From positions 1-9,090 of the forward strand of contig CACXDK010000190.1 in assembly GCA_902766345.1 (NCBI GenBank): 9,090 nt of DNA, written 5' to 3'. A program made the position numbers and the translations under genes. This DNA is from an uncultured Spirochaetaceae bacterium (GTDB lineage Bacteria > Spirochaetota > Spirochaetia > Treponematales > Treponemataceae). Position 1 is the stretch's first letter. Each line of letters begins with the position of its first letter. The notes beneath the pieces are model-generated. The model searched no databases. It saw only the letters and a program-made list of their open reading frames with translations, and was not told where the DNA came from. Shown one piece after another: positions 6,216 through 9,090 of this stretch.

Positions 6216-7052
6216 AATATTACCTTCCAGTCTCTTGATGAGCATAGGGAATGTAGACTCAAAATCAACGCCATACCAGTTATGATCTGGATGAGAAACT
6301 GTATTTTTTATGGATTGCACTGTAAAATCAGCCGCGAGTTTTACAGAGTCATCCAAAGACTTTCCAAGTATAAGGGAACCAAATGCAACAGAAGCAAAAA
6401 TGTCCCCAGTTCCATGAAACTTGAGTGGAATAAGTTCATGAAAATATTCAGATTTATTACCAGTCTGGCTATCATAAGTGACAATACCGCACAAACCAGG
6501 TTTATATCCCACCCCTTTTAAAATTACTTTCTTTGCACCCAATAAAGCAAGTTTTTCCAATAAATTTATTATAAAATTTTCGTTATATGAATCTTCAGGG
6601 TAAGGCTCTCCAACAAGAAAACAGGCTTCTGTCATGTTAGGAATAATAATGTCCGCCTTCTTACACAGATTTGCCATTGCAGAAACATATTCCATGGAAA
6701 ATCCAGAATAAAGTTTTCCATTATCCGCCATGCAGGGATCAACAAAGATAAGTTTACCAGAGCCAAAATCATCAAAAAAAGATGACATTAAATCTATCTG
6801 GCGGAAAGAACCTAAATATCCTGTATAAATGCCGTCAAACTGCATTTTTTCAGCTTTCCAATGATTAGATACCTTTTGAATTTCATCCGTTAAATCACAG
6901 AAAGTAAAATTCTTAAAGGCTGTATGAGTTGAAAGAACAGCAGTAGGGATGATTGATGCTTCAATTCCCATAGCACTAATAATAGGAAGTGCAACGGTCA
7001 AAGAACATTTTCCTACACATGAAATATCCTGAATAGTAACAACCCGTTTCAT
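6213..7052 (-). CDS. Pyridoxal/pyridoxamine kinase (PfkB/ThiD fold)
   Basis: This 279-residue cytosolic kinase belongs to the PdxK/PdxY group and should phosphorylate pyridoxal or pyridoxamine in the B6 salvage pathway, leading to PLP. Evidence is the N-terminal Gln-Asp-Ile-Ser-Cys-Val-Gly-Lys-Cys-Ser (8-17), the Pro-Thr-Ala-Val-Leu-Ser-Thr-His-Thr segment (36-44), Val-Asp-Pro (104-106), Pro-Asn-Met-Thr-Glu-Ala (138-143), and the Gly-Thr-Gly-Asp motif (214-217), with Asp217 the expected catalytic base. The ATG at 7052 was chosen over an in-frame one at 7109 because AGAGG lies about 8 bp upstream and homology starts there. It lies directly upstream of the suf operon, whose SufS needs PLP, but its separate promoter means co-regulation is only inferred. 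ThiD-like hydroxymethylpyrimidine kinase activity is the main alternative. Confidence 0.9.
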   Translation of the reverse strand: MKRVVTIQDISCVGKCSLTVALPIISAMGIEASIIPTAVLSTHTAFKNFTFCDLTDEIQKVSNHWKAEKMQFDGIYTGYLGSFRQIDLMSSFFDDFGSGKLIFVDPCMADNGKLYSGFSMEYVSAMANLCKKADIIIPNMTEACFLVGEPYPEDSYNENFIINLLEKLALLGAKKVILKGVGYKPGLCGIVTYDSQTGNKSEYFHELIPLKFHGTGDIFASVAFGSLILGKSLDDSVKLAADFTVQSIKNTVSHPDHNWYGVDFESTFPMLIKRLEGNI

Positions 7053-7080
7053 ACAGCTTACCTCTAATTCTAATGCGAAA

Positions 7081-7109
7081 AGTATTACATATATAAAATT
7101 TGTTGTCAA
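7081..7109 (-). promoter_or_regulatory. Promoter for the pyridoxal kinase gene
   Basis: On the minus strand a perfect TTGACA (7104-7109) is followed after 17 bp by AATACT (7081-7086), which matches the -10 consensus at four of six bases and has a TG one base upstream (extended -10). Transcription would start near 7074, about 22 nt before the ATG at 7052. It lies downstream of the tRNA terminator, which fits an independent unit. Confidence 0.6.
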
Positions 7110-7162
7110 TCAAGTATGATTTTCAAGCACCTTGTAACTATGTAAAACACTATTAAAGACAT

Positions 7163-7193
7163 AAAAAAAGCCTTTCCAAATGGAAAGGCTTTT
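7163..7193 (-). terminator. Intrinsic terminator of the tRNA-Arg gene
   Basis: On the minus strand a 12-bp perfect stem (AAAAGCCTTTCC at 7193-7182 and its complement at 7177-7166) encloses the 4-base loop ATTT and continues into a run of T at 7169-7163. It begins 2 bases after the tRNA 3' end. The stem's AT-rich base extends the T-run to seven. This is the strongest terminator in the window and isolates the tRNA from the kinase gene. Confidence 0.93.
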
Positions 7194-7194
7194 G

Positions 7195-7269
7195 TGACGC
7201 ATGGCAGACTCGAACTGCCGACCCTCTGCTTAGAAGGCAGATGCTCTAATCCAGCTGAGCTAAAGCGCC
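7195..7269 (-). tRNA. tRNA-Arg (anticodon UCU)
   Basis: The 75-base sequence folds as a standard cloverleaf: acceptor arm GGCGCTT with ATGCGTC (one G-U at the second pair and one U-U mismatch at the sixth), D arm GCTC/GAGC with a 10-base loop containing GG, anticodon stem TCTGC/GCAGA around loop CTTCTAA, variable loop GGGTC, and T arm GGCAG/CTGCC around TTCGAGT. Anticodon TCT reads AGA and AGG arginine codons. The discriminator base is A. The 3' CCA is not encoded, since CAA follows, so it must be added by a CCA-adding enzyme. The gene has its own promoter and terminator. Confidence 0.96.
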
Positions 7270-7280
7270 AAAGTATTAAT

Positions 7281-7309
7281 ATATTACATCGTATGTCTTT
7301 TTTATGCAA
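7281..7309 (-). promoter_or_regulatory. Promoter for tRNA-Arg
   Basis: On the minus strand TTGCAT (7304-7309) and TAATAT (7281-7286) are 17 bp apart, with TG directly before the -10. Transcription would start near 7274, about 5 bases before the mature tRNA 5' end. The -10 is only a four-of-six match, so this call is moderate. The rest of the gap up to the lipoprotein stop at 7356 is AT-rich and holds no convincing terminator for the upstream operon. Confidence 0.55.
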
Positions 7310-7355
7310 GATGTTTTTTCTTTATTTCCGTAATTTTTATAATTTTTTATTAAAG

Positions 7356-8054
7356 TCAGTTAAGAGACCAAGGATAAGCTATAGGCACAGAACCTAGATG
7401 AAGAACAGAACTGTAATAGGTTGTGCTGTCAGCAGTATTTCTTCCAACTGAAACAGCGTAAGCATCTACATAATAAGTGGTGGCACTTGCAGACACAGAA
7501 GCATCAGAATCACCACTTGAAGGGCGTGGATCAGAATCTGTACCTGTACCAAACTGAAAGCCGCGGCCAGAACTGTTTCGCCAAGGAAGTCCTAAAGAAG
7601 ATGAACCTACGGTAATTCCACGTGCATAAGTAGAAAATCCTGCAAGACGAATCTTTACAAGTCTGTTAGAACCAGCTGATTTTATGAGTGGATAAGGAGT
7701 TGAAACTGAAATTTTAAGAGTTTTATATCCGCAGCTTTTAAGGTAAGACAACTGAGCATTTTCAGTCTGCCCAGCTACAGAAGAAGCTACGCTATCAATA
7801 GAAGAACCAGAAGTATAAATCTTATAATAAATGTCTGTTCCTAAAAAAACAACTTCTGAAGAACTGCTTACTTCTGTAGTATAAAAACTGAAATAGTGCT
7901 GAGCTCTATCTGCGGTTGACCAATAAACAGTGTGTCCGTCAGACTTCGGAGGATCAAAATACTCTTCAACGGTGTCTACTCCGCAGCCCATTCCTGCAAA
8001 TGCCAACAAAAAAATTGCAATTGCAGAAATTCGCCGGACACATTTATGAAACAT
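7356..8054 (-). CDS. Predicted lipoprotein of unknown function, serine-rich
   Basis: I do not recognise this 232-residue protein. Residues 1-23 form a lipoprotein signal: Lys4, Arg7 and Arg8, a hydrophobic stretch from about 9 to 20, then Gly-Met-Gly ahead of Cys24, a relaxed lipobox of the kind spirochaetes tolerate. Cys24 would be lipidated, anchoring the protein on the outer face of the inner membrane or in the outer membrane. The mature part is rich in Ser, Thr, Tyr and Gly, with Ser clusters around 58-61, 84-92 and 179-192, suggesting a beta-rich exported domain with flexible loops. It starts 9 bp after the stop of the membrane TPR protein and is probably co-transcribed; the Shine-Dalgarno is weak (AAGG only 4 bp before the ATG), so coupling to the upstream gene is plausible. 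Confidence 0.78.
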   Translation of the reverse strand: MFHKCVRRISAIAIFLLAFAGMGCGVDTVEEYFDPPKSDGHTVYWSTADRAQHYFSFYTTEVSSSSEVVFLGTDIYYKIYTSGSSIDSVASSVAGQTENAQLSYLKSCGYKTLKISVSTPYPLIKSAGSNRLVKIRLAGFSTYARGITVGSSSLGLPWRNSSGRGFQFGTGTDSDPRPSSGDSDASVSASATTYYVDAYAVSVGRNTADSTTYYSSVLHLGSVPIAYPWSLN

Positions 8055-8063
8055 TATGCCTTA

Positions 8064-8762
8064 TTACTCAGCCTTTCCGTCAGCTTTAAGTGCAATAATA
8101 CGGCTCTGTGACAACTTTGCATAATCATCGCCAGAATACAAATCGATTGCCTTCTGATAAGCCACTACAGCACCAGCATAATCGCCAGCACTTTCCTTGA
8201 TGCGACCAACATTAAAGAGTGCATGTGAAGCAAGATAGAAATCTTTCTTTTCAGCAGCTTTACTATAGTAAGAAGCAGCATCATCTTTATTACCAACTTC
8301 ATCATTACATACAGCAGCATTATAATAGCAGATTGGAGCTGTATATGCCTTTTCATTATAAGAAGCAGCATTAACCCAGTGAGTAAGGCTTTCTGCAAAA
8401 TTCTTGCGTTCAAAATAAATTTCCGCAGCAAGCATTGATGCACGGATTCCAACAACAGACTTTTTAGCAAGATAAGGTGCAAGAGCTTCAAGAGCTGCAT
8501 TCTGACGTGACTCAAGTTCTGCATCAGTCAAAGAATCATTATTCTTTGTGTATGTATTTTCAATGGCATCAACAGCCTTCAATCCAGCTTTTCTGCTTAC
8601 ATCCAAAACACAAAATACAACGGAAACTGCAATTGCAGCAACAACAAGAACTGCTATAACACCAAGAAGGGGTTTACGATTACGAAGAAGAAAATTCTCA
8701 ACTTTCTGCTGTGCTCCAGCATCACCCTTTTTCTTTTCCATTGAAACTACATTATCTGCCAT
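8064..8762 (-). CDS. Single-pass membrane protein with TPR-like domain
   Basis: This 232-residue protein has a charged cytosolic N-terminus (1-30, Lys-rich), one transmembrane helix at about 32-53, and an extracytoplasmic helical domain. The region from about 85 to 225 shows TPR-like helix pairs: repeated Ala-rich helices with aromatic residues, for example Tyr-Tyr-Asn-Ala-Ala (146-150), Ala-Ser-Tyr-Tyr-Ser-Lys-Ala-Ala (163-170) and a near-canonical repeat around 181-212 ending Ala-Val-Val-Ala-Tyr-Gln-Lys-Ala-Ile-Asp-Leu-Tyr. The layout resembles YfgM-type proteins, which act with envelope chaperones and the Sec translocon, but the role here is inferred. The ATG at 8762 was chosen for GGAGA 8 bp upstream; the ATG at 8777 overlaps that site. 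It heads a two-gene unit with the lipoprotein and has a near-consensus promoter. Confidence 0.82.
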   Translation of the reverse strand: MADNVVSMEKKKGDAGAQQKVENFLLRNRKPLLGVIAVLVVAAIAVSVVFCVLDVSRKAGLKAVDAIENTYTKNNDSLTDAELESRQNAALEALAPYLAKKSVVGIRASMLAAEIYFERKNFAESLTHWVNAASYNEKAYTAPICYYNAAVCNDEVGNKDDAASYYSKAAEKKDFYLASHALFNVGRIKESAGDYAGAVVAYQKAIDLYSGDDYAKLSQSRIIALKADGKAE

Positions 8763-8809
8763 TTTATGAATCTCCAAATAATAACTATCTATATAAATAT
8801 GTGGAGTAT

Positions 8810-8838
8810 ACTATAACTTAATTACATAACTTTGTCAA
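8810..8838 (-). promoter_or_regulatory. Near-consensus sigma-70 promoter for the TPR/lipoprotein operon
   Basis: On the minus strand a perfect TTGACA (8833-8838) and TATAGT (8810-8815, five of six) are separated by 17 bp. Transcription would start near 8803, with a leader of about 40 nt. The -35 begins 12 bp after the stop codon of the upstream regulator gene. This is the strongest promoter match in the window and suggests constitutive expression. Confidence 0.82.
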
Positions 8839-8850
8839 AACCTTAAAGGC

Positions 8851-9090
8851 TTAATCCTGCGAAATATTCAATTCTTTCATCAATTTAAAGATATATGTGC
8901 GCTGAACATCAAGAATTTTTGAAGCCGCAGTTTTATTCCATCTTGTCTCGTTAAGAATTTCTGTCACATACAGTTTTTTAAAGCTGTCAAGGGCTGTCTT
9001 CAAAGTCCTGTCTTTTGAAGCCACCAATTCATCTACAATAGCATTTTCATTTTTTAGCAAAGGAAAATCGGCTGCATTCAATACCATATC
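8851..9090 (-). CDS. C-terminal part of a Fis-type HTH regulator (probable sigma-54 activator), cut by the window edge
   Basis: Only the last 79 residues are visible, and the reading frame stays open to the window edge. The final 45 residues match the Fis-type helix-turn-helix that ends NtrC-family sigma-54 enhancer-binding proteins: helix 1 around Leu-Tyr-Val-Thr-Glu-Ile-Leu, then Trp-Asn-Lys-Thr-Ala-Ala-Ser-Lys-Ile-Leu-Asp-Val (turn and helix 2), then Arg-Thr-Tyr-Ile-Phe-Lys-Leu-Met-Lys-Glu-Leu (recognition helix). The Ala-Asp-Phe-Pro-Leu-Leu segment just inside the edge looks like the end of an AAA+ domain. The ATG at 9087 is therefore probably internal. A full protein would bind upstream activating sites and contact sigma-54, but the AAA+ domain is not in view, so a stand-alone Fis-like protein is possible. 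No sigma-54 promoter was found in this window. Confidence 0.8.
   Translation of the reverse strand, partial: DMVLNAADFPLLKNENAIVDELVASKDRTLKTALDSFKKLYVTEILNETRWNKTAASKILDVQRTYIFKLMKELNISQD

Noticed and set aside
7106..7309. Minus-strand open frame of 67 codons across the tRNA
   Set aside because: It translates through the tRNA-Arg gene, its promoter and its terminator, so it is not a protein gene.
8165..8524. Second minus-strand frame of 119 codons inside the TPR gene
   Set aside because: It is an out-of-frame shadow, very rich in Leu and Met, within a gene that has a clear start, Shine-Dalgarno and promoter.
1..9090. CRISPR arrays, insertion sequences, phage, toxin-antitoxin or defence genes
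   Set aside because: No spaced direct repeats, transposase, integrase or defence-type domains were seen on either strand.

Overview
This is an AT-rich window from a bacterial chromosome, most likely a Treponema-like spirochaete. The evidence is a SufC-B-D-S-U gene order that I recall from treponemes, a lipoprotein with a relaxed lipobox, and a tRNA gene with no encoded CCA. The genus is an inference; a low-GC Firmicute relative cannot be excluded from sequence alone. Apart from the first gene, everything lies on the minus strand, so biological order runs from high to low coordinates.

Right end (9090 to 7356): the C-terminal end of a Fis-type HTH regulator, probably a sigma-54 enhancer-binding protein, enters from the window edge and stops at 8851. 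A near-consensus sigma-70 promoter follows. It drives a two-gene unit: a single-pass membrane protein with a TPR-like helical domain, then, 9 bp on, a serine-rich lipoprotein of unknown function.

Middle (7309 to 6213): a tRNA-Arg(UCU) gene has its own promoter and a strong hairpin terminator. Next comes a pyridoxal/pyridoxamine kinase gene (PfkB/ThiD fold) with its own promoter.

Main operon (6199 to 1067): a clear promoter (TTGCTT, 17 bp, TATAAT) precedes sufC-sufB-sufD-sufS-sufU, a complete SUF iron-sulfur cluster assembly operon. The four junctions are a 2-bp gap, a TGATG overlap, an 8-bp overlap and a TAATG overlap, so tight translational coupling is expected. SufS (a PLP enzyme) with SufU supplies sulfur, and SufB, SufC and SufD form the ATP-driven scaffold. 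The kinase just upstream could supply the PLP that SufS needs. Key residues of all five Suf proteins are present. SufC and SufU each carry an unusual C-terminal extension, and an inverted repeat brackets the suf promoter.

Left end (1066 to 1): a tandem DUF1508 (YegP-like) protein on the minus strand has its own promoter. It converges with a small plus-strand gene for a secreted protein of unknown function, and a near-perfect hairpin separates the two.

I found no CRISPR array, insertion sequence, phage gene, toxin-antitoxin pair or defence system. The window reads as mostly housekeeping chromosome. The observations most worth following are the Cys/His tail of SufU, the SufC extension and the dyad around the suf promoter.
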